Assembly: GCA_015179125.1 (NCBI GenBank)
Contig: WHVA01000068.1
Coordinates: 248,001-312,000 of the forward strand
From: Gautieria morchelliformis
Taxonomy: Eukaryota > Basidiomycota > Agaricomycetes > Gomphales > Gomphaceae
Length of the DNA: 64,000 nucleotides
Direction of reading: 5' to 3'
The notes below the pieces were generated by a model. That model made no database searches, had not been told where the DNA came from, and saw only the letters and a program-made list of their open reading frames with translations. Position 1 is the stretch's first letter; each line of letters opens with the position of its first letter. The position numbers and the translations under genes are program-made. Below, piece after piece: positions 1 through 12,098 of the stretch.

Positions 1-10
1 CAGCACCACG

Positions 11-888
11 TGCTTCGAATGCGGCCAACCTTGCCACAAGAGGCGGAATGCCCCCGGCTTAAGTCCAGTATCAGGGCAGTGGCCACGAGGCACGAAGAGG
101 AGACCAAAGATCCGGAGACGGATCTCGGTCAAAATTCTCTCCATCAAATTGATGAAGAGGGGGAGGGTGATCCCCAACCCAACGACACTCTGGACAACGG
201 AGACGTGCCCGCTGAAGAGTGGGACCCCGAGCCGTCCCAATACTAAGAATGGGACGAGGAGGTGGAAGACACCACCTACAGGTCCAGTGCGATCAGATTC
301 GCGCCGGAGGACGAAACCGCCACGAAAGTCATGGCGACACGCATGTCAGTCACGCCAGACAAGGCGGCCGAGCCAGTGTATCACCACCGAAGCAAACACA
401 GGACGCGGCCAACGCGCCCGCGCAGTGAGAACCGTACCCTATCGGGGTACTGGGAAATAAACGGCGTAAAAGCCCACTGCCTGCTAGATAGCGGCAGCGA
501 AGGGGTACTGCTATCCCCCGAATTCACACGAGCTACAGGGATGAAGACATTCTCCCTGGAGCAGCCAATCGCGCTGCAGCTAGCCTGCATAGGCAGCCAT
601 TCCACGATCAACTATGGAATGAACACGACCATCAAATTTGGTTGTGAGACATACGACGAATATTTCGACATAGTGAACGTTGAATATTACGACGCTATCT
701 TAGGGACACCGTTCCTAAGGAGATGCAGCATAACCCTGGACTTCTCGAGCCCAGGGACGATCCGCAAGGGGAACGAAGTGATCCCCACAGGCAAGGTCTC
801 GTTCGACGATGACGGATCGATGAACAAGGACAAGGGGCCACGGGTGAGCAGGATCACCCAGGCACTGAAGCCTAACCTGGCTCATTGA
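11..888 (+). pseudogene. Gypsy A gag end and aspartic protease
   Basis: A CCHC-like zinc knuckle (CFECGQPCHK) starts at position 11. Its last cysteine falls in another frame (ECPRL), so a frameshift runs through it. An acidic linker follows, then a retropepsin-like domain at about 430-780. The active-site motif LLDSGSEGVLLS and a downstream ILGTPFL motif match the RVP_2 type of retroviral-like protease. The enzyme would cut the Gag-Pol polyprotein in the virus-like particle. The piece is open from 262 to 888 but joined to gag and RT only through broken frames, so it is called a pseudogene. Confidence 0.8.
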
Positions 889-2440
889 AGCCAGGAGGAC
901 GAGTCATGGGACGACTTGTCCTCGAACTCACCCTATAACCGTAGGGAGAGGCGCTCTCACCTAACGGTGAAAGCGATGGGGAAGAGGAAAGCAGTTCCGC
1001 GTGCCATGGGACCTCATAGACGCCCACAGCGCCTAATGGCTTCTAAGCCAACCACCACCATCGTCCTCACGGATGATGACCTTCCTTGCCTCCACGAGGA
1101 ATGGATGGAATGAATCACTGACTTAGTCAGTGGAATTCCATTAGAACTCCCACCACTACGGGAGATCAACCATGAGATCAACCACATCGATCCCAACAAG
1201 CACATGCAGTATCGACTACCGAAATGCCCCGAACACTTCCAAGAGGAACTGTCGGCTAAGATAGAACGATACACCACTGCAAAGTGGTGGATCCTGGCAG
1301 TCACGCAGCAGGCCGTGCCCATGCTGTGTGTGCCGAAGAAGAACGGTACATTGCGAACCGTCTTCGATCTGTGCCAGCAGAACGAGAACATGGTGAAGGA
1401 TGTCACACCCTTCCCGGATCAGGATATCATCCGCAGCGACATGGCTCGCTGTCGGTATCGAACAAAACTTGATATGTCAGAAGCATACAAGCAGATCCGG
1501 ATCCATCCGGATCATGTAGCAAAGACTGCCCTTGCCACAATCCTTGGCACCTTCAGGAGCCAGGTGATACAGATGGGGGACTGTAACGCCCCATCAACAT
1601 TCCAACGGCTGATGACAGCCATTTTCCGTGACTGCATAGGTCACTTCGTCCATGTATACATGGACGGCATCTTCGTATTCTCGCTCTCAATACAAGAGCA
1701 TGAAGAGCACCTCTACATCGTCTTTGACAGACTGAGGAAGAATCACTTTTTCTGAGCAAGAAAAAGGTGAATCTATTCCATCCGAATGGAGTGTCTCGGC
1801 CATATCATCAATGGCCGAGGGGTACATGCCAACAAGGACAAGATGCAACACATCCGCGAGTGGCGTAGGCCACGGACGTTCAACGATGTCAAGCGTTTCC
1901 TCGGGCTGGTACAGGATCTGGCACACTACATGCCAGATGTTAGCGCATATACCACCCCACTATCAGGCTGTGCGCGTAATAACCATCCATTCGAATGGAC
2001 TCCGCTACTAGACAAATGCTGGCAAAGCATTAAGGCGTTGGCCTGTAAGGCCCCAATCCTGTGTCCAGTAGACACAAGGTGCCCAGAGCCGATCTGGGTG
2101 ATCACCAATGGGTCAAAAGCCGGCGTTGGTGCGGTCTACAGCCAAGGTCCTGACTGGAAAACCTGTCGACCTGCCAGCTTCTTGTCAAAGAAGTTCAGCA
2201 TTGCTCAGCAACACTACCGGACTCATGAGCACGAGATGATCGCGGTGCTCGAGGCTCTCATGAAATGGGAGGACAAACTGCTGGGGTGAAGGTTCACCCT
2301 CATCACAGACCACAAAGGGCTCGAGTACTTCGAGACCCAGAAGAGCCTATCTGACCGCCAGGTCAGATGGTGGGAGTTTCTCTCCCGGTTCAATTTCAAC
2401 ACCGTTCATATTGACGGTGTAGAGAACAAGGTAGCGGACT
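889..2440 (+). pseudogene. Gypsy A reverse transcriptase and RNase H
   Basis: After a linker with a TGA at 1111-1113, the RT domain runs from about 1204 to 1755 (AVPMLCVPKKNGTLRTVFD, then FQRLMTAIF). The catalytic YxDD box reads YMDG at 1657-1668, so the second aspartate is lost and the enzyme would be inactive. A frame break near 1755 is followed by the thumb and RNase H part (1786-2289, FLGLVQDLAHYMPDVS and THEHEMIAVLEAL). A TGA at 2287-2289 interrupts RNase H, which continues as TLITDHKGLEYFETQK. Family and order are certain, and so is the loss of function. Confidence 0.85.
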
Positions 2441-3520
2441 GCCTGTTGCGCTACTACAAGAATGACACAAGTGATGACCATCACCCGGACCACGTCTTCG
2501 TGAACGCAGATGCGCGTTTAGACCCGGGCGGTGAGTTATTGCCCACTGACCGGTATATCGAGCTGCGAACAGCGGTGACAAGACGCTCTAAACGCCTCGC
2601 TGAGAAGACAGTGGTGAGAGTAACGGAATCCACCGCATTAAACGAGGGCTCACCAGAGCCCACAAACGTCGCCGTGTCACACGACGACGACGCCGATGAT
2701 GTCAGAGTCATCGCCGCAGGAAATGATGGCGCGCCCCTGCACTGGGTCGTTGAGCAAGGTGTAGACCTGTCTAAGGTCCTACAAGACACGTACCACAGGG
2801 ACACCATGTCCACAAAGATCATGGCGCACCCGGACACGCACCCGAGATTCGGGATCTGGGACGGGCTGATCTGGACTAAGAACCAGCTCAAAAGAGACGT
2901 CATTGCCGTCCCCACTCTGTTCTTCAAGGGGGAAGGAAGCTGATTGAAATCATCATCGATCAGGCACATCAGATAGTCGGCCACTACGGCCATCTGAAGA
3001 CTTCGAACTACGTTCAAAGATCATATTGGTGGCCGGGCATGAACCCAGACATAGAAGTGTTCTGCACATCGTGCGCGAGGTGTCAGATGACAAAAACTGG
3101 ACCACAATGGCCCAAAGGCCTACTACACAGCCTACCCATTCCGGATAGGCCATGCAGTCGATTGGAATCGACTTCACGGGGCCCCTGCCCAAATCCAACG
3201 ACTGTGACTACCTGATGGTAGTCATTGACTGACTAACGTTGCTTGTACACCTCATACCAACCACGACGAGCGTGTCAGCCAAGGGAGTAGCCTGGCTGTT
3301 TCTGAAGGAGGTCGTTCAACTCCACGGAGTTCCCGACTCCATCGTCTCAGACAGAGACTCGAAGTTCACGTCGATCTTCTGGTGTGAACTACAGAGACTC
3401 ATGGGGACTAAGCTCCTCATGTCAACTGCCTTCCATCCCCAAACGGATGGAGCCACCGAGCGGGCAAACCGCTCGATCGGCCAGATATTGAGTGCGGTCG
3501 TCAGAGATGATCAGAAGGAT
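2441..3520 (+). pseudogene. Gypsy A integrase, N-terminal and core part
   Basis: A spacer (2446-2943) leads into the HHCC zinc domain (HQIVGHYGHLKTSNYVQRSY, then CTSCARCQMTK, about 2965-3090). Frameshifts follow, and then the rve catalytic core (3239-3520). The core shows IVSDRDSKF with the second acidic residue and HPQTDGATERANR with the final glutamate of the D,D-35-E triad. The coding sequence stops abruptly at 3520, where the Helitron inserted. It resumes at 13549 with WALKCPMVEVALNSN, the expected next residues in this family. Confidence 0.85.
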
Positions 3521-3534
3521 CCCCGACTCTCTCC
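3520..3534 (+). repeat. Left arm of asymmetrical terminal inverted repeat
   Basis: TCCCCGACTCTCTCC lies directly at the left end of the Helitron. It is the exact reverse complement of 13506-13520. The first T may belong to the T-T target. Confidence 0.9.
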
Positions 3535-4349
3535 AAAGGAGAGGGAGGGCTGTATGAACGCAAATAACCGTGCAAATAACCGTGCTTGCGGTTTTGCGGA
3601 GGAAATTGTATTAATTCTATTGGATGAGTCTTCCTATTGGTCTTTCGTCCCTGGTGGTGTCTCGTCTTAAGCGTCCATCCCTCTTTCCGTATCTTTCTGT
3701 CTTTGTCGTGCCTTGGCTTACTCAGATTGAGGCTGACCACCCCCCTCACTCTTTTCCTTCCCTGACCGTTGTTTTCGGCCATTGCAGGCATTGCTACACG
3801 CCGTCCTTGCGCGGCAGCCCTGCTACTTTACGAGTGCTTTTAGCTGTTTGTTTATTCCCTGTGTAGTATCAGCCTCTCCTTGCAGATGGACGGCATTCAA
3901 TTTTGGGCCTTTCAGCCTGTGCTCCTCATGTGCAGGCATCCGTTGAGGTGAACGGGTGAGGAATGCAATGATTTTATGCGTTGCCGGGTACGGGATCGTA
4001 TTAGGTTTATTGGTTGAGTCGTTTCCTTGCTATGTCAGGCTTGGCGGGTGACACACCCCTTAGGGGATCTGTTCCACCCTCAGTCTTTTGCCGCGATAGG
4101 GGAGGGTGTTATATATAACGACGGGCTGGACAATGTGGGAAAAAACTCCGCCTCACTCCCTGTCCTCTCCCATCTGACTGCTTGAATACGTTACCCCGCT
4201 TCCCTCCCTCTGCTCCCCCATCTTGCTGCTGGAACACGTTCATCTTGTATCCCTGTCGCGAATGTCTTTTCCACCGCATGTGAGTTGTGCATCGTAACTT
4301 GATTTGACAGATCGGTGTCTGATAGTATCTATCTGTTTCGATTAATGTA
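3535..4349. other. Helitron 5' leader, no gene seen
   Basis: About 800 bp between the left border and the first open frame. There are only short shadow frames, and pyrimidine-rich stretches around 4140-4260. No promoter can be called with confidence. Confidence 0.4.
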
Positions 4350-4904
4350 ATGGAATTATCGATATCAAATGATTTAAAGTTGATAAATAATTCGGATATT
4401 GAAGGTTGTTGCGATGGTAATCCATCGTGGATGACTTTCAATAATGAACATCGCATTCTGTCTTTGAGATCCGCACTTAAAAAGGAATTACTTGCTTCTT
4501 TGCGTAAAGTTCGTCCTCGTACACGGTATGAGCGGTGTTCTGTGGAGCACCTGGTGCTTATTCTGGTCGGTTTCTATTATGATCACTGTCAATATTTCAG
4601 GAATTGTTCTAATGGAGAGTTACTTTCGCACCTTCGCTCACTTGATGTGAAATGCGATGTCGGGTCGCATCGATCTTATTTGTTAGCCAGCATTTTTGAA
4701 CGTACATATGGCACACAAATGTTTTCGCTATTGCGTCAGCCTCCCACACACATACAGCAGAACACTACCGTGGGTCCAGTCAAGTTGCCATATAATGAAT
4801 TGTTTTCAGAAACATTTTCCTTTTCTTGTCAAGTGTTAAATACATGTAAAATTAAATCATGTCTTCAAGGTTTGCAGGTCTGTAGAAGGCCGGCTATTGG
4901 TTGA
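4350..4904 (+). CDS. Helitron N-terminal ORF of unknown function
   Basis: A 184-residue frame in the same orientation as the Rep gene and upstream of it. Codon and AT content resemble the downstream Helitron coding sequence. It contains spaced cysteines (GCCDG, ERCSVEH, FRNCSNGE) and an SRSxLKKELLxSLRKVR-like basic helix region. No family is recognised. It may be the N-terminal part of the Rep-helicase polyprotein, cut off by the 630 bp AT-rich stretch that follows, or a separate accessory frame. Its place within the Helitron is certain; its role is not. Confidence 0.45.
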   Translation: MELSISNDLKLINNSDIEGCCDGNPSWMTFNNEHRILSLRSALKKELLASLRKVRPRTRYERCSVEHLVLILVGFYYDHCQYFRNCSNGELLSHLRSLDVKCDVGSHRSYLLASIFERTYGTQMFSLLRQPPTHIQQNTTVGPVKLPYNELFSETFSFSCQVLNTCKIKSCLQGLQVCRRPAIG

Positions 4905-5535
4905 GACTTTGCGTCATTGGCTAACAGCCTTAGTTCATGTGTTATGAACCTTTTCAGACAAAGTTTGCGTGGCAACGAAAAGAGCTCATCCTTTCTATTC
5001 TATGTCACGAATATGGCGTTGATGTTAATATAAATCAGAGTAAGGGGTTGGGGTCGAGTGAATAATGATGTGATAAAGATCTCAAGCAGTGTTCTGGTGA
5101 GAGATAAGAGCAATGTTCTAGAGTTCTAGAATTAAGCAATGTTCTTAGTGCAATAAGAGTTGAGGAGGAAACAATAATAGTCCAAAGAAGCTTATAACTC
5201 GAAGCTCTAGGGAAAAAGATTGTTAAGTCGCTTGTTTATTCGTATCTAGAGTCCAAGTATTTAAGCAGTGTAGGATAGGGGGAAATAATCATGTGTAAGT
5301 GTAATAATCATGTGAAATATGATGCTACTTAGGGGATAGGAGCATAATGATGTCAACAGTGATGCAACAGCTCCTATATGGCTAATCTCATGCTATGTGC
5401 CCCTATGGTGATGTATGCACTCCTAATCCAATGTTCCATAGGGTTTTACCCCTGTTCACCACTGTATAAGTAGCTAGGACTTTAGCTACAACAAATCATT
5501 GGTTTCAGCCCATTCACTCACATTGTTGAGTCCAG
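4905..5535. other. AT-rich gap within the Helitron, LTR-like
   Basis: This non-coding stretch separates the first Helitron frame from the Rep frame. It holds short repeats of an AGCA(G/A)TGTTCT motif (about 5085-5140) and a TATAAGTAG box near 5465. It has the look of a solo LTR (TGTTAA at 5023, TTAACA ending at 5550), but no matching target duplication flanks those points, so the assignment is not made. Confidence 0.3.
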
Positions 5536-8500
5536 TTGAGTGAGTTAACAGTGTCCTCACTATCAGTCTCAAGTTCCTTTTCCTACATCTCCTGCGCTCG
5601 AGTTAATGCGCAGACTCCTCCTGGTCCTTCCCATTTTGGCAAGGCAACGAAACAACGAAATAACGAAATAACAGATGTTACACGCGATATGACACAGAGC
5701 AGTCGCACTTCATGTCACGGAATCGTTCAAAAAGAGCTGCGTGCGAGTATTCGTGAAGATATGGATGAGAAGGTTTTTGAAGAAAGGTTAGCCATTGTAG
5801 GTCGTTGGCCACAGACGATTTCTGCAACGGTCGTTCAAAATTGCATGAGAACATATAGAAACGAGACTTGTTATGTACTGCCATCATCTTGTGCTTGCTG
5901 TGCCCGTGCTCGCACAGGGCTGCGCATTCATTCAATAACTGTGAATCCTTATGAGCAATTACCTCACAACTTGGCTATCCTTCGTTTCTCGGATCCATTC
6001 TTGGCAGAGTATTTTAATCATACAGATCATGTTGATGTGTCTTATTGTACACCTGTACTGAATGGGTTGCTGCTTTGGAAGGAAGCAGTTGTACTTCGCG
6101 ACGAAGAGCAATGTACAGTCATTAATTTGTGTGCAGATTGTTACAATGCTCTAGGACGAGGAAAAATGCTGCGGTTTGCATTGGCAAACAACTTTTACCG
6201 TGGTAGGTTGCCAGTAGATCTTCAAGACTTGACTTGGATTGAAGAGATGTGCTGTGCTATTTACCAAACCACCGCTCATGTTACTCGTTTGTATGAATCT
6301 AGCAATGATAAAGATCCATTTCTCTATCATGGAAATACGTGTGCACATGAGATGAATGTTATTTCTACCGCTCAATCATTGCCTTGTACCGTCGCCGATA
6401 TAAATGGTGTCCTCTCAATTGTTTTCGTTGGGCGTCGCAAATTTAATCCTCAAAAACTTGGCATCTTTTTTTTTGGGTCCGAAAACAAAACCTTTGCAGT
6501 TTTTTGTTATTTTTGAAGGAGAATAACAAACTGTATTCTGATATCCCATTGTCACTTGCTGCATTGGATGAATATCCTGATAATGATACTTTGCCGGGTA
6601 TTGAAGATAGAGTTGTGTATGATCATGTCAGTCGTTCAGATGAAGTGTTTGAGGAAGAAACCGCAGGCTTTACTTGTCATCCTGCAGCTGATCGTTCAAA
6701 TGAAAACTCTCAGATGGATTTCATGCTTGAAGCAATGGGTTTATCAGATCCTGAGAATTCTCGTATGCCTGCACGCTCATTTGCAGCATCAGCATTGCGT
6801 AACTTGATTCCACGGGATACAACTGTGCCAGACCTTGTCATTGCCCATGGAGATGCTATAAATGAATATAATAATCCTGCATTGCTACCAGGAATGTTTC
6901 CTACTTTGTATCCACTTGGTACAGGTGGTTTTGAAGATGAAGGACGTGTTACGCCTGTCGGGTTTTGGCCTCAGGCTGAATATTACCTTGATCTTGATGA
7001 CCGTTGCTTTCGATATCATAAATTTTTTAAGTTTGTGGTGTTGAATATATATCAAAGGCGCTTAAGTCACTTGCACACATCTTTTACGGTGCGGCGTGAG
7101 GACTTCGGAGAAATTGCAAAGAAGTTTAGTAATCTAACATCCCGTCAACTAGAAAGATTAGCTACTCATTTAGAACATGAAAAGATTTTACAAAGTTTAT
7201 CTGCAGAAGATCGGGTTGGTTTGGATCTGTTACGTCGTGTAAATATGATTTCCACCCATATTCCTGGTTCTCAAAGTTCAAAACTGTATGTGCGTAATTG
7301 TATCCGCAGCTATTTTGGACTGTTTGGGATGCCTCTTATTTATCTAACCCTAAATCCTTGTGCAGCTCATAGCCCTATTTTTCAGTTAATGTATGGAGAC
7401 ATCAATGTCGATTTGACAGCTCAGTATCCTGCTTTGGTTTCTATAGGAGAGCGAGCACTTAGATTAGCCAAAGATCCAGTGGCTGCATCAGATTTCTTCA
7501 CATTTTCTATTCAGTGTATATTTGAACACTTATTTGGTTGGGACTATAAAACCAATAGTAGTTGTAACACTGGTGGTATTCTTGGGCATTTGCAAGCATG
7601 GTCTGGAACAGTAGAATTGACAGAACGTGCAAATTTTCATGGACACTGTCTAATTTGGTTGTTGGGTGGTCTTAATCCGTGTGAAATACATCACCGACTT
7701 AGAATAGATTCTGATTTTGAACAACATTTCTTTGCATATTTTGAATCTATTAGTTGCCATGATTTGCCTAATGTAGATTATGAGCCCCGTTCTAATTATG
7801 AGCCTCGTGTTGAACGACCACGTTTACTTCCTACTGTGGATGCATCAGAATTTGAATGGCAAGACTGGAATGAATATTTCCTTTATGAAATAAAAGCGTG
7901 TGGTGAATCATTGCAAAGACATACTCATCGCAAGGTATGTTATAAGTATGGTAAGAGTAATACTTGTCATTTTTTGTTCCCACATGAGATTATAGACCAT
8001 TCGTTTTTTGATAAAGAGACAAACTCTGTTTTCCTTATGTGTCGGGATGCAACTGTTAACTTTTTTAATCCATATATCCTTGTAATGAGCCGTCACAATC
8101 ATGATATCAAGTGTATATTATCAGGCTGTGCTGCAAAAGCTACCATGTTTTATATTACAGATTACATCACTAAAGCAGACCTTAAAACCTATGAGATGTT
8201 ATCCTTAATGTCTACCGCAGTATCTTCTATTGACAACCAAATTTCATCCAACAATGTTGAACATGCAAAGCTTCTATTACATTGTTGTCTTTCCCAATAC
8301 ACACATCAACAACAAATCCATGGACAACAGGCTGTAAGATATTTACAAGGATTAGATGATACTATGATGTCGCATAAAACCATTGCAATGTCGTCAGGAG
8401 TGTTACTGATGCATGTCCATCAGTTTGGAGACAGGAAATGTAACTCATTGTTGTCGGACGTAACTGAGGAACCTTGTGAAAATCCTACTATTCAGCTTAG

Positions 8501-9326
8501 TGTGGATTATAAAGGTTGTTTAGTTGACAATAATCAGGTGTTTGATTACTGGTTCCGTGACGATGATTTGGGCCGGTTGAATTTTTATGACTTTGTTCGC
8601 TGCGTACAAGTTCAGAAATTAAAAAACATTGATGAAAACCATGGTGCCAGTTATCGACGGTTTTCCTTGAAATATCCCAATCGCCTTTCACAGACACATG
8701 AGTTGGTTTTACATACAGATCCTGAAAAGTATGAGTTATCATCGAACTTACAAGTGCCTAGAATTGTTGGCTGTCCAGTTCCTCGTAAAAGTAATGATCA
8801 TCAATATGCGTTGTTTATGGTAGCACACTTCAAACCTTTCAGCCTGACTATTCCTCTTATTTTAGAAAATGAGTCTTTTGAAGATGTCTATGAGTCTTAT
8901 GCATTTTCTACATTTAGTTTACATGTAATGTGTAATTGGGAGGCTATGTATGAATGTGAGGATGAACGGGATGCTGAATGTATACGTAAACGTAATCAGT
9001 TGTTTAAGAAACCTAATGAAATGAGTGTTGCATTAGCAACTTCAGATGAAGATGTGGATGTTGATTTGCATTTGAACCCCTCCCTTTCGAAAGTAACAGA
9101 TTCCAATGTTACAAAAGTACTTGGCTTGTTGCAATCATCTAATTGGTTCATAACTGATGGTGAATATTCACATCTTGCATCAGAAGATAATATCCCACTT
9201 CTGCCCATTTTATCACCTGCTCTCATTAAAAGATGGAAGACAGATATTAAACAACAAGAAGCATTGATTATGCAAATCGTCATAACATGTTGGATGTTGA
9301 TAACCAGCAAGCCTCATCTATTGTAA
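5536..9326 (+). pseudogene. Helitron Rep (HUH nuclease) region with DUF6570-like front
   Basis: The front (5536-6516) has paired CxxC motifs (CACCAR, CADCYN) followed by NNFYRGRLPVDLQDLTWIEE and NTCAHEMNVISTA, the DUF6570-type domain found before Helitron Rep proteins. A nine-T run at 6466-6474 shifts the frame; the protein continues in another frame as VRKQNLCSFLLFLKENN. The Rep core follows. Its HUH motif is FHGHCLIWL at about 7635-7660, and its catalytic tyrosine motif FYITDYITK is at about 8146-8175. HUH proteins of this kind nick and rejoin single strands for rolling-circle transposition in the nucleus. A second frameshift near 9280 separates Rep from the helicase. Catalytic motifs are intact, but the frame is not. 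Confidence 0.88.
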
Positions 9327-11433
9327 GTACAACACTCACACGTGAAAAAATTAAATATGTATGTGTTGCATCATCACGTCAACCTCGCTCAACAGTACCT
9401 GGTTTGGACAATAACAATCCTCCTAGATCAACCGTTGACTTGTGTTTACAGATCTGTGAGAAATTTACATTGAATGTTAAGCAGTGGATTGCATTTGTTA
9501 TCGCAGCTGATTCATGGTTGCGGTTACGCTCTTTTCATGAACAGTCTCAATTTCTATCATCAGACAGTGCCCTTGAACGACCTACACCGCTTCGTATGTT
9601 TTTAATGGGTCCTGGAGGAACAGGGAAAACATATGTCATTCATGCATTAAATGACCTAATGTCTTCTTATGGACGTCCATTTTCGTTAAGGTATTTAGCA
9701 CCTACTGGTGGAGTGGCAAAACCTATTGGAGGTATGATGGTTCATAAAGGACTAGGTATTGCCGTTAAACGTTGAAAGAACGGTAAAAGTAATTGCTCTC
9801 TTGGAGAGAATACTGAAGATTATACAGTGTTAGTAAATCTAAATAAAGTTCATGCCTCTCATCAGGAATGGAAAGCGGCAGATGTCCTTTTTATTGATGA
9901 GATTGGCTCTGTCGGAGCCCAGTTACTATCAGAATTGGACCATGCTTTGCAAGTAGCCAAAGAATGTCCTGATGATTGGTTTGGAGGAATGATTGTAATC
10001 TTTGCAGGTGATTTTCATCAGCACCCACCTGTTTCAGAAACTGCTTTATATCAACCTATATCAAATACTTTCCGTCAAACTAATAATGAAATCAGTAAAC
10101 AGCTTGGCCGCATGGCTTGGAAATCGGTAAATACAGTAGTAGAACTGACTAAACAAAACATATGGAATCAGATATTCAATATGCAAATGCTGTAAATAAT
10201 CTGAGGATGTGTAACTGTACAATTGAAGATGTTAACTTGTTTAATTCAAGACTTATTAAAAGCGGGAGCAATCCTTATGGAATCGATATGGGTTTACATG
10301 AAAATATTGAAGCGGTTGCAATTGTATCCACAAACTTATTGCGTTCTTCCATCAATATACAAAAAGCTCTCACCATTTCAAATTCATCGGCGGGCCCATC
10401 ATTGGTAATATGTGCTGCTCGTGATACTATCAATGGAGTTACAGTTCCTGAGCCACATCGCACAACATTATTGAGGATGAATGTGTCTCACATGAATAAA
10501 AATGGGGCACTTCCACCATTCATAGCACTGTATAATTCAATGCCTATCATTCTGCGCAGTAGGAATTTATCTTCAGAGTTGAAAATTACTAATGGTTCAA
10601 GAGGGATTGTTAGACATATAGAAACAAGACGATGTGCATCTGAGTTTACATATGCCACTGCTGTAATTGTTGAGTTCATGGACAGTATTGTCCATTGTGA
10701 AGGCTTACCACCATCATACTTTGTTATCGAACCTATTACATGGTCGTTTACTACAGAACTTGAAGAAAATTCACAATTAAAAATTAAGAAACGTGTAACT
10801 AGGTATCAATTGCCTATTGAGCCAGCATTTGCATTAACAAGCCATGCATGTCAGGGACAAACTATTCCTAAAGTACTAGCAGATTTATCAATATCAGGAT
10901 TTGCTGCTTATGTACAAGCATCTAGGGCACAATCACGGATGGGATTATATAGTCTTCAACCAGTCACGCAGCAGCAATTAAACAAACCTTTTTCTTATGC
11001 TCTTAAAAAGGAAGATTCACGTTTAGAATCTTTGGCCCATAATACTCTCATAAAATATGGCTTTATTGAAGGTCATTTTAGAGAGGTTCCTGATATCGAA
11101 AGTGAGCAAGGTGTCTCTCAGGGTAAATTAAATATATCCTTTGAGAATTGTCAACAAAAACGGACAAATATCAACAAGGGAATTTCGCCTGCTACTAATG
11201 CACCTTCATCTGTCGAACAACATTCCCACCCGTTTTCTGGCTGTACATGGGATGCTACCAAATGGTCTTGTGCTTACGATGTAATTCTCATGTGTCTTTT
11301 TGCATTATACTCTACTGGTTCTCCATCCTGGAGAGCAGAGTGGTCCATTCAAACCATGATAACTCAAAACTGTCCGACTCTTTATATTCCCTTGTGCAGG
11401 ATGATGCTTCAAATACAATCATTTTCAATTTAG
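9287..11433 (+). pseudogene. Helitron Pif1-like DNA helicase
   Basis: A superfamily 1B helicase follows Rep. Walker A is FLMGPGGTGKT (9600-9632). The Walker B-like box is VLFIDEIGSVG (about 9885-9915) and motif III is FAGDFHQHPPV. The late motif ALTSHACQGQTIPKVLADL is at about 10830-10890. The frame is broken by a TGA at 9773-9775 (same frame before and after) and by a one-base shift near 10160. Fused to Rep, the helicase would unwind the transferred strand. All signature motifs are visible. Confidence 0.88.
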
Positions 11434-12098
11434 CACGTGATAATTTATATACCCTGTTGATTAATGAAAATTGTACACTCTTCCCTAGTGGTCCTGTTCC
11501 CACAGCAGCATCTGACATTTTACAATACATTCACTCTGAAGCATCACGGTCCGTAACATGCATATTGTGCCTCCCAGAATCCACACCTGATATGATTCCT
11601 CATATGCTAAATCATGTACCAACTGTTTTACCCACACAATTCCTGAATACCGCATGGGTTCAATATGCACCTCAACTTAATTTAAATGCAAAAGCACAGG
11701 ATGCAACTGTACAACAATGGGTGGATGTACTTTTATCGTCTTGTCATGAAACAATTCGTTGTCATTCCAATTTCATCGGCTTGTGTGCATCACCCTGCTG
11801 GTTATGGTTTGAATTGTCATTTGATGTCACTCCTCAGCCAATTCCAACCATAAATCTAAACATTCCTGGCACAATGAATTACAATTACCAATTGCGAGGG
11901 ATCATTTATAAAACCGAGAACCATTTTACATGTCGATTTCTATACAACAATGTTTGGTGGTCGCATGACGGTATTTCACAAGAAGGCCTATGTATACCAT
12001 TAAAAACTAATGTTGCGCATAATCACATCCACTTTCTTAACACCATGAACGATCTCTATGCTCATCTATATATTTATCAGCGTATATCTCACATATAA
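11220..12098 (+). pseudogene. Helitron C-terminal peptidase-like domain
   Basis: Directly after the helicase comes WDATKWSCAYDVILMCL (about 11248-11300), a cysteine box. About 220 residues later comes a histidine/aspartate box, NHFTCRFLYNNVWWSHDG (about 11920-11975). The spacing and pattern resemble papain-fold cysteine peptidases of the USP/OTU kind, in which Cys, His and Asp form the active site. A frameshift near 11330-11400 moves the protein from one frame to another (11247-12098). Peptidase-like extensions are known from some Helitrons. The enzymatic call here is inferred from the motifs only. Confidence 0.55.

Noticed and set aside
5023..5550. Solo LTR within the Helitron (TGTTAA...TTAACA)
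   Set aside because: No 4-6 bp target duplication at these points and no second copy in the window.
6466..6474. Programmed ribosomal frameshift at the T9 run of Rep
   Set aside because: The same protein has two further frameshifts and a TGA, so decay (or homopolymer error) is the simpler reading.
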